From positions 1,860,001 to 1,924,000 of the forward strand of contig NZ_LT607412.1 in the NCBI RefSeq assembly GCF_900091455.1: a stretch of 64,000 nt of DNA, in the 5' to 3' direction. Source of the stretch: Micromonospora coriariae. Lineage in GTDB: Bacteria > Actinomycetota > Actinomycetes > Mycobacteriales > Micromonosporaceae. The notes beneath the pieces were generated by a model. The model searched no databases and was not told the DNA's origin. It saw nothing but the letters and a program-made list of their open reading frames with translations. Shown one piece after another: positions 16,098 to 23,905 of the stretch; position 1 is the first letter of the stretch, and each line of letters starts with the position of its first letter. A program made the translations under genes and the position numbers.

Positions 16098-18083
16098 TCA
16101 GTCCTGGCGGTCGGGCACGAAGCCCTTGGCGATCCGGTCGAAGTTCGGCAGGTTGGCCTGCCAGTCCTTCTCCGCGATCTCCCACCGCAGGGCGTAGCCG
16201 CGGTTGGTGGCGGTGACGAAGCCGCGGTTGCGGACGTGGATGCGGGTCCCGTCCCGGGTCTCCAGCCACTCCCAGTCGCCGCAGGTCTTCCAGAAGTCGC
16301 AGGGCTTGATGCTGAGGTACTGGTAGTTGTTGACGCGACTCTTGCGGCTCGGCTCCTGCGCCTGCCAGTCCTTGACCGCGTCGTCCTTCGGCGTGTTGGT
16401 CCACTGCACGAGCAGCTCACCCGGCCCGTTGGACTGGTCGAACAGAACGGTGCTGCCGTCGGCCTGCCGACGTACCCAACCGTCAGGAATCGGCAGAGCG
16501 AAGCCGGCCGGGTCCTTGTGCAGCTTCCAGCCCGCCGGCAGCGCGTTCGGGTCGACCGACGCACTGGCCGACGGCGTCGGACTGGGCGCGCCGGCGGCGG
16601 GCGGAGGCACCGCCGGAGCCGTGGTCTGTGGCGGCGCCGTGGTCGCGCCAGCCGCGGTCGGGCCGGCCTGCGGGCTCTTGTCGCCGTCGCCCTCGCCCTT
16701 GGTGAGCAGCGGCACGATCACCACGAGGCCGATCAGTAGCAGGGCCACCACGGCCCCGATCAGCAGGTTGCGTCGGGTGTTGTTCGGCTTCGTACCGTCC
16801 GACAGCGGCACAGCCGCGCGCCCGGCGGGGCTGACCGGGGGCATCACCGACGTGGGAGTCGGGGGCCTGCGCTGTTCCGGCGCGACCGGCGGACCGTCGA
16901 CCTCGGTCGGCTCGTCGCCGGCCTTCGTCGTACCGTCGGCGGGTGCGTCGCCCGCGGCCGTCACCTTCGCCGTCGGGTCGGCCTCGGCGGTGTCCGGGCG
17001 GTCGATCGTGGCGGTCGGCTCGGCCGGCACCAGCGCGGTCGGCTCGGCGTCCGCACCGGAGGGCACAACCGCCGTCGGAGTGGCGTCACTCGCGGACGTG
17101 ACGGCCGCGGCGGCCGGCGGGGTCCGCGGGGCCGGCGGTGACACCGGGCGGTCGGCGCGCTCCTCGGCGGGGCGCGGGGCCGGCACGAGCGGCGGGCGCG
17201 GCTCGCGCGGGCCGTTCGGCCCAGGCCGGCGTACGCCATCCAGCAGCGAAATGCTGCGCGCCCGCTTGCCACCGGCGCGGCGCAACAGCCGCTCCGCCAC
17301 CTCGGCGTTGATCCGCTCGTTCGGGTCCTTGCGCAGCAGGCCGTTGAGCACCGGCTTGAGCGGGCCGGCGTTCTTGGGCGGCGGCATCGGCTCGGTGGCC
17401 AGCGCGGCCAGCGTGGCGATCGCCGACGGCCGCGCGTACGGCGACTTGCCCTCGACCGCCGCATAGAGCGTCGCGCCCAGCGACCACAGGTCGGCTTCCG
17501 GCCCGGCCGTGCCCTCCCGGGCACGCTCCGGAGAGATGTACGCGGGCGAACCCAGGACCATGCCGGTGCGGGTGACGTTCGGGTCGCCCGGGATGGTGGC
17601 GAGACCAAAATCGGTCAGCACCACCCGGCCGTCGTCGCCGAGCAGCACGTTGCCCGGCTTGACGTCGCGGTGCATGACGCCGGCCTTGTGCGCGGCGTTG
17701 AGGGCACCCAGCACGCCGAGGCCGATCTCGACCGCGCGAGCCGCCGACACCGGCCCGTCCTCGGCGAGAGTGTCCTGCAACGACTTCGACGCCACGTACT
17801 CCATGACGATCCACGGATCGCCGTCGGTACGCAGCACATCGAAGATGCGGACCACATTGACGTGGTTGAGCCGGGCGATCGCCCGGGCCTCGCGCAGCGA
17901 ACGCTCCCGCATCTCGCGGCGTTCCTCGTCGGTGAGGCCGGGCGGCGGCACCAACTCCTTGATGGCGACGTCCCGGTGCAACACCTCGTCGCGCGCCTTC
18001 CACACCCGACCCATGCCGCCCTGGCCGAGCGGCGACAGAAGCCGGTATCGGTCAGCGACAAGGTGGGGAAGCGCGTTCGACAT
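16098..18083 (-). CDS. Receptor Ser/Thr protein kinase (Hanks type)
   Basis: A 661-residue transmembrane kinase. The kinase domain (about 12-270) has the Gly-rich loop LGQGGMGRVW, Lys42 in VAIKEL, catalytic HRD with Asp140 (VMHRDVKPGNV) and DFG with Asp158. A Pro/Ala/Thr-rich cytoplasmic linker follows (~300-435), then one membrane helix (~439-460) and an extracellular part beginning with a low-complexity Pro/Ala/Thr stretch and ending in a ~150-residue domain with two Cys (KPCDFWKTCGDW). It has no PASTA repeats. A TACCGT box ends 7 nt before ATG 18083, suggesting a leaderless message. The same extracellular layout recurs in the kinase at 47.9 kb. Confidence 0.93.
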   Translation of the reverse strand: MSNALPHLVADRYRLLSPLGQGGMGRVWKARDEVLHRDVAIKELVPPPGLTDEERREMRERSLREARAIARLNHVNVVRIFDVLRTDGDPWIVMEYVASKSLQDTLAEDGPVSAARAVEIGLGVLGALNAAHKAGVMHRDVKPGNVLLGDDGRVVLTDFGLATIPGDPNVTRTGMVLGSPAYISPERAREGTAGPEADLWSLGATLYAAVEGKSPYARPSAIATLAALATEPMPPPKNAGPLKPVLNGLLRKDPNERINAEVAERLLRRAGGKRARSISLLDGVRRPGPNGPREPRPPLVPAPRPAEERADRPVSPPAPRTPPAAAAVTSASDATPTAVVPSGADAEPTALVPAEPTATIDRPDTAEADPTAKVTAAGDAPADGTTKAGDEPTEVDGPPVAPEQRRPPTPTSVMPPVSPAGRAAVPLSDGTKPNNTRRNLLIGAVVALLLIGLVVIVPLLTKGEGDGDKSPQAGPTAAGATTAPPQTTAPAVPPPAAGAPSPTPSASASVDPNALPAGWKLHKDPAGFALPIPDGWVRRQADGSTVLFDQSNGPGELLVQWTNTPKDDAVKDWQAQEPSRKSRVNNYQYLSIKPCDFWKTCGDWEWLETRDGTRIHVRNRGFVTATNRGYALRWEIAEKDWQANLPNFDRIAKGFVPDRQD

Positions 18084-18090
18084 CGGTGAG

Positions 18091-18096
18091 ACGGTA
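18091..18096 (-). promoter_or_regulatory. -10 box (leaderless) of receptor kinase gene
   Basis: TACCGT on the minus strand ends 7 nt before ATG 18083. Confidence 0.5.
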
Positions 18097-18161
18097 CCCG
18101 GACGCGCCGATCGTCACACCGCCGGCACGCCACTCTGCGTTCCCGGTAACTTCCCGACGCG

Positions 18162-18167
18162 TACCCT
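18162..18167 (+). promoter_or_regulatory. -10 box (leaderless) of epsilon-subunit gene
   Basis: TACCCT ends 6 nt before ATG 18174. Confidence 0.5.
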
Positions 18168-18173
18168 GGCGTC

Positions 18174-18386
18174 ATGTCTGCCGAAGAGCCGTTGTTCCGG
18201 GTCGTCCGCGGCGTGCCCACCGCCGAGGAACTGGCCGCCCTCGTGGGGGCGATCGTCGTCCGGTCCCGCCCGGCCGCCGCCCCCGCGCCGGTGGCTACGT
18301 CGGCCTGGGCTCGCAGCGGTCGACCGGCCGGCGCGGCGCCGACGGCCCGCCCGGGCGGATGGCGCTCCGCCGGTCTGCCCCGCTGA
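18174..18386 (+). CDS. Acyl-CoA carboxylase epsilon subunit
   Basis: A 70-residue protein of the actinobacterial carboxylase epsilon family. The conserved start is LFRVVRGVPTAEELAALVGAI (given as LFRVVRGVPTAEEL, residues 7-20), and the C-terminal half holds the usual Trp-containing, Pro/Ala-rich segment (SAWARSGRPAG, GGWRSAGL). Epsilon subunits stabilise and stimulate the alpha/beta carboxylase complex. In many relatives epsilon is adjacent to the beta gene; here it is 7.2 kb downstream of it, divergent from the receptor kinase gene with a shared 90-bp promoter region. Small size limits certainty. Confidence 0.8.
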   Translation: MSAEEPLFRVVRGVPTAEELAALVGAIVVRSRPAAAPAPVATSAWARSGRPAGAAPTARPGGWRSAGLPR

Positions 18387-18429
18387 CCCGACCCGCCGTG
18401 CGGGGGCTGCCAGTGTCGCTCCCAGCCGT

Positions 18430-18435
18430 TAACCT
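18430..18435 (+). promoter_or_regulatory. Candidate -10 box of the mycosin cassette
   Basis: TAACCT lies 39 nt before ATG 18475, leaving room for a short leader with the visible GGGAGG ribosome site. No convincing -35 is seen. Confidence 0.35.
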
Positions 18436-18474
18436 CACTCAGGGAAACGGTGCCGTGACGGGTAGGGAGGATCG

Positions 18475-18933
18475 ATGATCCCCGAAGAGGACCGGCCAAC
18501 CCCCTGGCTGCGCAACTACGGCGGCATCGAGGCCGACATCCGCCAGCTCCGGGAGTTCGCCGACCGGCTCGCCGCGGAGGTCGAGAGCAACTACGCGCCA
18601 CACCTGTCGTACATCGCCGACGACATGTCCGCGCAACTGCCCAACCCGTGTGACGCCTTCATCGAGCTGGTCACCTTCCTGCAGGCGCACCACGAGACGC
18701 AGCAGGCCACCGCCGACATGGTGTACGCCGTCCGAGGCGCCACCGGCCACCTGGCCGCCGTCGCCGACCGGGTCGCCACCCGGTACTCCGATGCCGACGC
18801 CTTCTCCGCCGCCCGCGTCGTGGACGTGCAGCGGGCACTCGCCGACCCGGGGACCGTCCTGCCCGGAGGCCCGACCCCGATGCTGCCCGACCCGACCGGC
18901 CCCGACGGGGACAGGCCGGTGGTGCTGCCGTGA
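18475..18933 (+). CDS. Helical WXG100-like cassette protein
   Basis: A 152-residue protein, mostly alpha-helical by appearance, with no named family that I can assign securely. Residues ~18-110 read as two long amphipathic helices (EADIRQLREFADRLAAEVE; QATADMVYAVRGATGHLAAVADRV), the shape of ESX/WXG100-type secreted proteins, followed by a Pro-rich tail. It starts at ATG 18475 with a GGGAGG ribosome site 5 nt upstream. It overlaps the next gene by 4 bp (GTGA), so the three genes up to the mycosin form one operon. A role as type VII secretion substrate or chaperone is inference from context. Confidence 0.6.
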   Translation: MIPEEDRPTPWLRNYGGIEADIRQLREFADRLAAEVESNYAPHLSYIADDMSAQLPNPCDAFIELVTFLQAHHETQQATADMVYAVRGATGHLAAVADRVATRYSDADAFSAARVVDVQRALADPGTVLPGGPTPMLPDPTGPDGDRPVVLP

Positions 18934-20309
18934 TCGAACGGGGCAGCGGCCGCACCTCCGGCGTCACCGACTGGCAACTGATGGACGTCAACAGCATGTG
19001 GGCCTGCCTGCAGGACCACGACACCGCCAACCACTGGAAGCAGGTCGCCGGCTGGCGCAAGGTCTGCGACCTGGCCCAGATCCACCTCGGCCGACTCCAG
19101 GAGTACCGGCGCGGGCTCGCCGAGGCGTGGCCGCCCGACACCAGCGCTGCCTCCCGCACGTACCTCGCCCAACTCGATGAGCTGATCGACAAGGTGCGGC
19201 ACACCCACGACGCCGCCGCCGCCAACTACACCGCGCTCTCCGCCGCCACGCAGGCCATCGGCACCACCCGCGCCGAACTTCGCAAGGTTCATGAGGAGTA
19301 CGCGACCAAGCTCCGGCAGAAGCAGGCGTACGAGGCGACGGCCGCCGATCCGAAAGCGGTCATGGGCAGCCGGGTTACGCAGTCGCCGGTGACCGACGCC
19401 GAACTGGAAGGGCTGAACACGCGGGCGCGGGGCATGATGTTCAACCTCAGCGGCGAACTCCAACAAGCCCAAGCCACCCTCCAAAAACCACCCGCAATGC
19501 CGAAGATTGCAAGGCAGCCGGACGACCCCGATGTGTATGGCGGTTACGCCGCGCCCGCTATTCCCCCGATCGTGCCGGTGCCGCTTTCTACCCGTGCCAC
19601 CGCTCACGCCCCCAGCGCCAGTGCCGGACGGCCAGTGCCGGTACCCGCAGCGTCGGGGATAGGCCCTGTACTCGGCGGAGCCGCATCCGGATTAGTCCCG
19701 ACACCCGTCATCACAACCCCTCCCAGCACCCAAACCCCAGGCACGGTTGGCCCGCCAGCCGCTATCGAACTTGGGCTAACACCCAAGCCGCCAGGGGTAT
19801 CCGCGGGCCTATCGTCATCGCCGCCTCTGCGGACAACCCAGCCGGGGACAACGGGAAAGCCGGTCAGCGGGGGTTTCGATGGTAAATCCCCCCATCCCAC
19901 ACTGCCCACTCGCTCTGCCCCTTCTGCTGGAGGCTTGATCGGAGGGACACCAGGCCTTAGCCCGGGGCAGCCCATCAACAACTCGGGTTCCCCGAGAAGG
20001 GTGAATCCCATTGGCGGTGTCATTGGCGGCGGCGGTGCCGGCACTGCACCAACTGGAGCAGCAGGAACTCGGCCCGGTGGGGGCCGCAGCTTCGGTGGGA
20101 CCCCGAGCAGCCTCCCGATCGGCGGGGCACCTGGGTCACGTGGAAGCGCCGGTCGGCCGGAAGTACGGCCCGGGGATGGAGCCGAGCCCCCCCGCCGTTG
20201 GGACCCGGACCACCCATGGGAGGTGGACCAAGGCGTTCCTCCCGTGGTCCTCCCTCCGGACAGAGACGATCCAATCGACCCTGGTCCGGCTATCGGTTTT
20301 AACAGATGA
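18930..20309 (+). CDS. Large Pro/Gly-rich ESX-like protein
   Basis: A 459-residue protein with an N-terminal helical part (~1-185) and a low-complexity Pro/Gly/Ser/Thr tail (~190-459) with runs such as GGVIGGGGAGTAP and PSSLPIGGAPG. The helical part contains coiled-coil-like stretches (QLDELIDKVRHTHDAAAANY; TTRAELRKVHEEYATKL) and a Trp-rich start (MWACLQDHD, HWKQVAGWRKV). This architecture resembles PPE-like or WXG-domain T7SS substrates. It overlaps both neighbours by 4 bp. GC and codon use fall sharply from about 19,440 on. No catalytic motif is visible; function is inferred only from the adjacent mycosin. Confidence 0.6.
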   Translation: MIERGSGRTSGVTDWQLMDVNSMWACLQDHDTANHWKQVAGWRKVCDLAQIHLGRLQEYRRGLAEAWPPDTSAASRTYLAQLDELIDKVRHTHDAAAANYTALSAATQAIGTTRAELRKVHEEYATKLRQKQAYEATAADPKAVMGSRVTQSPVTDAELEGLNTRARGMMFNLSGELQQAQATLQKPPAMPKIARQPDDPDVYGGYAAPAIPPIVPVPLSTRATAHAPSASAGRPVPVPAASGIGPVLGGAASGLVPTPVITTPPSTQTPGTVGPPAAIELGLTPKPPGVSAGLSSSPPLRTTQPGTTGKPVSGGFDGKSPHPTLPTRSAPSAGGLIGGTPGLSPGQPINNSGSPRRVNPIGGVIGGGGAGTAPTGAAGTRPGGGRSFGGTPSSLPIGGAPGSRGSAGRPEVRPGDGAEPPRRWDPDHPWEVDQGVPPVVLPPDRDDPIDPGPAIGFNR

Positions 20310-21448
20310 TTAGGCGGCTCCGAGTCAGCATCCTTAAGCTGGCCCTAGCCACCACCCTGCTGCCGGCGAGCGCGGTCGCGGCGCCATCAGACGCAGACCT
20401 TGTACGCGATGACCAGTGGCATCTCCCGTTCCTACGTATCCAGCAGGTCCATTCAGTAAGTCAAGGATCTGGGGTAGTCGTAGCGGTCCCGGACACAGGG
20501 GTAGATCCTCATCCCGACCTACGCGAAAACCTCCTGAGCGGCACCGATGTAATTCCCGGAGGTAGCGGCGACGGTCGCCAAGATCGAGACAGCCATGGGA
20601 CCTCAATGGCGGGCCTCATAGCTGCTCACGGGAGGCCGAACAACCAAGGTGCCCTCGGCATTGCTCCGAAGGCAGAGATTCTTCCAATACTTGACACACC
20701 GCTTGACGGCCAGGGTGATCCTGATGCACTGGCCGCCGCTATCGAGTTTGCCGTCGCGAGAGGCGCCGATGTCATAAGTATTTCCGCCGTTGCAGGAGCC
20801 AGCGTGCGGCTTCAGCAAGCGTTAAAGGTTGCGCAGGACGCCAATATTATCGTTGTTGCCGCAGCGGGTAATCGGCCGCCGGACGCCAGTGTGCGATACC
20901 CGGCCAGCGAGACTGGGGTAATCGCCGTAGGTGGCGTCGATCGGACGGGAAAGCATGCGGCTGTCTCGGTGACTGGACCGGAAGTCGACGTAGTAGCACC
21001 TGCGGTCGACATCTACAGCACCAGCTACGACGGAAAGTACTCGAAGGGCACGGGGACCTCGAGCGCGACGGCGATCGTGGCGGGGGCGGCGGCCTTGATC
21101 AGGTCGAAGTACCCCTACCTGCCCGCGCAGGAGGTGGCGCACCGCCTGACCGCCACCGCCATAGACAAGGGTCCGCCGGGGCGCGACGACGAGTACGGCT
21201 ATGGCGTGATCGATCTCGTGGCGGCGCTGACGGCGGACGTACCCCCGTTGGGGTTCGAGTCGGCGAGCGCGCCGGCCGACGGTGGCCCGACCACGACGGC
21301 CGGCGCCCAGCCGGACAACGGCGGCGGCGGCAGGACCACACGTGGTCTGGCCACCCTCGGGGTGATCGTGGCTGCCGGTGTCGGGTGGGCGCTGGTGGTG
21401 CGGCGAAGGCGGCGGGACGACGATCCGCCGCCCCGTATCAGTCGCTGA
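20306..21448 (+). CDS. Mycosin-like S8 serine protease (type VII secretion)
   Basis: A 380-residue membrane-anchored subtilisin. The order is signal peptide (~1-26, ending SAVAAPS), catalytic domain (~35-310) with the triad Asp63 (VPDTGVDPHP), His97 (DSHGTSMAG) and Ser252 (GTSSATAIVAG) plus oxyanion Asn189 (AAAGN), a disordered linker, a C-terminal membrane helix (~346-365) and a basic RRRRRDDD tail. This is the mycosin (MycP) layout of ESX loci. The usual EccB/C/D/E genes are absent nearby. The first ~245 codons have clearly lower GC than the last ~135. ATG 20306 overlaps the upstream stop. Confidence 0.88.
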   Translation: MIRRLRVSILKLALATTLLPASAVAAPSDADLVRDDQWHLPFLRIQQVHSVSQGSGVVVAVPDTGVDPHPDLRENLLSGTDVIPGGSGDGRQDRDSHGTSMAGLIAAHGRPNNQGALGIAPKAEILPILDTPLDGQGDPDALAAAIEFAVARGADVISISAVAGASVRLQQALKVAQDANIIVVAAAGNRPPDASVRYPASETGVIAVGGVDRTGKHAAVSVTGPEVDVVAPAVDIYSTSYDGKYSKGTGTSSATAIVAGAAALIRSKYPYLPAQEVAHRLTATAIDKGPPGRDDEYGYGVIDLVAALTADVPPLGFESASAPADGGPTTTAGAQPDNGGGGRTTRGLATLGVIVAAGVGWALVVRRRRRDDDPPPRISR

Positions 21449-21640
21449 CAGGTCGACGACCCGTGATCGACTCGGGTTCGGTGGTGTCGCGGTGTCCTCG
21501 GCGCTGGGACAGCCCGGTATCAGCGAAGCCGAGTCGATCGAGGCCGGCGGCCCGGGTGATCGACTCAAGGTCGGCGATGTGGGGGTGTCCGCGCGATGGG
21601 AAAGCGCGATGTCGGTGATGTGGAGTGGATCAACCCCGAG

Positions 21641-21682
21641 ACGAACGCCGAGCGCCGAGCGACGAGCGACGAGCGTCGAGCG
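21641..21682 (+). repeat. Six-unit heptad tandem repeat (NCGAGCG)
   Basis: Six consecutive 7-bp units read ACGAACG, CCGAGCG, CCGAGCG, ACGAGCG, ACGAGCG, TCGAGCG. The array lies in the gap between the mycosin gene and maf, 57 bp before the maf start. Only the unit's first base and one internal base vary. Confidence 0.7.
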
Positions 21683-21725
21683 GGAGCGCGTGGGTCGGAT
21701 GGTCGTGGCCGGGGTGGCGAGCCGG

Positions 21726-21731
21726 TAACGT
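21726..21731 (+). promoter_or_regulatory. -10 box (leaderless) of maf
   Basis: TAACGT ends 7 nt before GTG 21739. This supports the GTG start over longer open frames. Confidence 0.55.
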
Positions 21732-21738
21732 CGGTCGG

Positions 21739-22407
21739 GTGTCTGCATCCCTGCCGCTCCGCCTCGTGCTCGCCTCGGCGAGCCCTGCCCGTCGCAAGTC
21801 GCTCCAGGCCGCCGGCATCGAGCCGGACGTGCTGGTCAGCGGGGTGGACGAATCTCTGGTCGTGACCGATCGGGCCGAGGAGCTGTGCCTGGAGTTGGCG
21901 CGACTCAAGGCACAGGCTGTGCTGACCCGGCTGAGCCCGGCGAGTGACCAGCGGACGTTGGTGATCGGCTGCGACTCGGTGCTCGCGTTCGACGGGGAGA
22001 TCCTCGGAAAGCCGGCGGATCCGGCGGACGCCACCCGGCGCTGGCAGCGCATGCGGGGGCGCAGCGGCGTCCTGCACAGCGGGCACTGTCTGATCGACGT
22101 TGTCGCCGGGCGGCGCGCCGAGGCGGTGGCTTCGACCACCGTCCATTTCGCCGACATCAGTGACGAAGAGATCGCCGCCTACGTGGCCAGTGGCGAGCCG
22201 CTGGCCGTGGCCGGCGCGTTCACCATCGACGGGCTGGGCGGGCCGTTCGTGGAGCGGATCGAGGGTGACCCGGGGACGGTGATCGGATTGTCGATGCCGC
22301 TGCTGCGCCGGCTCCTCGCCGAGTTGGACCTGCGGATCACGGATCTGTGGACGAAGGTCGCGCCGGGCGGCCAGTCGGTCGAGCCGCTCGGTAACGTCCG
22401 GTCATGA
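21739..22407 (+). CDS. maf: Maf-type nucleoside triphosphate pyrophosphatase
   Basis: A 222-residue house-cleaning pyrophosphatase that hydrolyses non-canonical or excess nucleoside triphosphates. The signature LVLASASPARRKSLQAAG (residues 8-25, the S-x-S-x-x-R substrate loop), VIGCDSVLAFDGEILGKP near 80 with the catalytic Asp, and AGAFTIDGLGG near 157 (a variant of the AG-x-Y/F-x-I-Q-G motif) are present. Length fits the family. The 3' end overlaps the methyltransferase start (ATGA), though that gene also has its own -10 box. Confidence 0.93.
   Translation: MSASLPLRLVLASASPARRKSLQAAGIEPDVLVSGVDESLVVTDRAEELCLELARLKAQAVLTRLSPASDQRTLVIGCDSVLAFDGEILGKPADPADATRRWQRMRGRSGVLHSGHCLIDVVAGRRAEAVASTTVHFADISDEEIAAYVASGEPLAVAGAFTIDGLGGPFVERIEGDPGTVIGLSMPLLRRLLAELDLRITDLWTKVAPGGQSVEPLGNVRS
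22392..22397 (+). promoter_or_regulatory. -10 box (leaderless) of O-methyltransferase, inside maf
   Basis: TAACGT ends 6 nt before ATG 22404 and lies within the last codons of maf, giving the second gene an internal promoter. Confidence 0.5.
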
Positions 22408-23057
22408 CCACCAAATCGATCCCGCTCACGGACGAGCTGCACGCTTACCTGGTGGCGCACGGCGCCCCGCCGGACGAGATCATTCGGGACCTGGCCGAGG
22501 AGACCCGGTCGGTGCTGCCGGAGCACGCCACGATGCAGGTGGCTCCGGAACAGGCCGCGTTCCTGACCTTCCTCACCCGGCTGCTCGACACGCGGCAGGC
22601 CGTCGAGGTCGGCACGTTCACCGGGCTCTCGTCGCTGGCGATCGCCCGCGGGTTGCCCGAGGGTGGGCAGTTGACCTGCTTCGACATCTCCGAGGAGTTC
22701 ACCGGCATCGCCCGGCGCTACTGGGCTCGTGCCGGCGTGCAGGACCGGATCGATCTGCGTATCGGCCCGGCCGGCGACCGGCTGCGGGAGCTGCCGCACG
22801 AGCGGTACCTGGACTTCGCCTTCATCGACGCGGACAAGACCGGCTATCCGGTCTACTGGGCTGAGCTGGTGCCCCGGATGCGCCCCGGCGGGGTGATCGC
22901 CGTCGACAACGTGCTGCGCGGCGGTCGGGTGATCGCACCGCAGAACGAGGCCGACCGGGCCATCGCCGCCTTCAACGACGAGGTTCTGGCCGACGTACGG
23001 GTGGACCCGGTGATGCTGCCGGTCGCGGACGGCCTGACCCTCGCCCGGGTGCGCTGA
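22404..23057 (+). CDS. Class I SAM-dependent O-methyltransferase (family 3)
   Basis: A 217-residue methyltransferase of the caffeoyl-CoA/catechol O-methyltransferase group. The SAM site is AVEVGTFTGLSSLAIA (residues ~63-78), with FDISEEF for the ribose, and the metal-binding acidic pattern DFAFIDADKTGYPVYW near 137-152 and AVDNVLRGGRV near 175. These are the divalent-cation ligands of the family. The substrate is unknown; no pathway genes are adjacent. A strong 15-bp inverted repeat terminator follows 22 bp after the stop. Confidence 0.9.
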   Translation: MTTKSIPLTDELHAYLVAHGAPPDEIIRDLAEETRSVLPEHATMQVAPEQAAFLTFLTRLLDTRQAVEVGTFTGLSSLAIARGLPEGGQLTCFDISEEFTGIARRYWARAGVQDRIDLRIGPAGDRLRELPHERYLDFAFIDADKTGYPVYWAELVPRMRPGGVIAVDNVLRGGRVIAPQNEADRAIAAFNDEVLADVRVDPVMLPVADGLTLARVR

Positions 23058-23079
23058 ACGCAGGCAACCGTTGAACGCG

Positions 23080-23118
23080 GATGTCGGGGTGTCCTCGCGT
23101 GAAGGACACCCCGACATC
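23080..23118. terminator. Perfect 15-bp inverted-repeat terminator
   Basis: GATGTCGGGGTGTCC (23080-23094) is exactly complementary to GGACACCCCGACATC (23104-23118) with a 9-nt loop. It sits between the O-methyltransferase gene and the convergent ABC permease gene and can serve both. A related GATGTGGGGGTGTCC stretch occurs at about 21,577. Confidence 0.8.
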
Positions 23119-23132
23119 CTGGAAAGTGAGCG

Positions 23133-23888
23133 TCAGCGGACGCTGCGGGCGAACTGGCGTGCGGCCCAGACGACCCCCGCTGCGGCGAGCACCGCGGTGA
23201 TGGTCAGGCCCTGCCAGACCTTGTCGCTGGCGAGGTCGCCGGCGAACAGCGCCCGGGTGCCGTCGACCGCCCAGGAGAACGGGTTCCAGTCGGCGATGGC
23301 CTGCAACCAGCCGGGCGCGAAGGTCAGCGGCAGCAGGATGCCGGAGAGCAGCAGCACCGGCTGCGCCACCGTGTTCATGAGCGGGGCAAGCGCGTCCTCG
23401 CTCTTGACCTTGAGTGCGACGCCGTACGAGACGGCCGAGGTCATCAACGCGATCAGGGCGAGCATCAGGTACGCGAGCAGCAGGTCCCCGATGAACACCC
23501 GCAGATCGAACAGGAGCGCCAGCAGGGTGATGATGACCGCCTGCACGATGAGCGAGACCACGTCGCGCAGCGAGCGGCCGAGCAGCAGGGCGAGCCGGCT
23601 GATCGGGGTGACCCGGGAGCGTTCGATGACCCCGGCGCGCAGCTCGGCGATCAGGCCGAAGCCCTGGAACAGGCCACCGAAGATGGCCAGCAGCACCAGC
23701 AGGCCGGGTACGAAGATCTTGTAGGCGGCGGCCTGGGTTGGCGCGTTCAGCGCCGGCTTGAGCAGCGGGGCGAAGAGCAGCAGGTACATCACCGGCTGGA
23801 AGACGCCGACGAAGACCCACACCGGGTTGCGCAGCAGGAGCTGGGTCTGCCGCTGGAAGATCAGCCAGGTGTCACGGGCGAATTTCAT
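23133..23888 (-). CDS. ABC-2 type transporter permease
   Basis: A 251-residue permease with six hydrophobic segments, paired with the upstream ATPase. NPVWVFVGVFQPVMYLLLFAPLL near residue 21 (quoted part: NPVWVFVGVFQPVMYL) and GRSLRDVVSLIVQAVIITLL are typical of DrrB-type daunorubicin/polyketide efflux permeases, and the ABC-2 signature region ends with FSWAVDGTRALF near 210. It should export a hydrophobic compound or lipid. ATG 23888 is the start in frame with this homology. It is 17 bp behind the ATPase gene and in the same operon under the PadR regulator. Confidence 0.9.
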   Translation of the reverse strand: MKFARDTWLIFQRQTQLLLRNPVWVFVGVFQPVMYLLLFAPLLKPALNAPTQAAAYKIFVPGLLVLLAIFGGLFQGFGLIAELRAGVIERSRVTPISRLALLLGRSLRDVVSLIVQAVIITLLALLFDLRVFIGDLLLAYLMLALIALMTSAVSYGVALKVKSEDALAPLMNTVAQPVLLLSGILLPLTFAPGWLQAIADWNPFSWAVDGTRALFAGDLASDKVWQGLTITAVLAAAGVVWAARQFARSVR

Positions 23889-23905
23889 GAGTCGTCTCCG
23901 GGTGG

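Noticed and set aside
18475..21448. Complete ESX/type VII secretion locus
   Set aside because: Only a mycosin and two possible substrates are present; no EccC-type FtsK/SpoIIIE ATPase or EccB/D/E genes.
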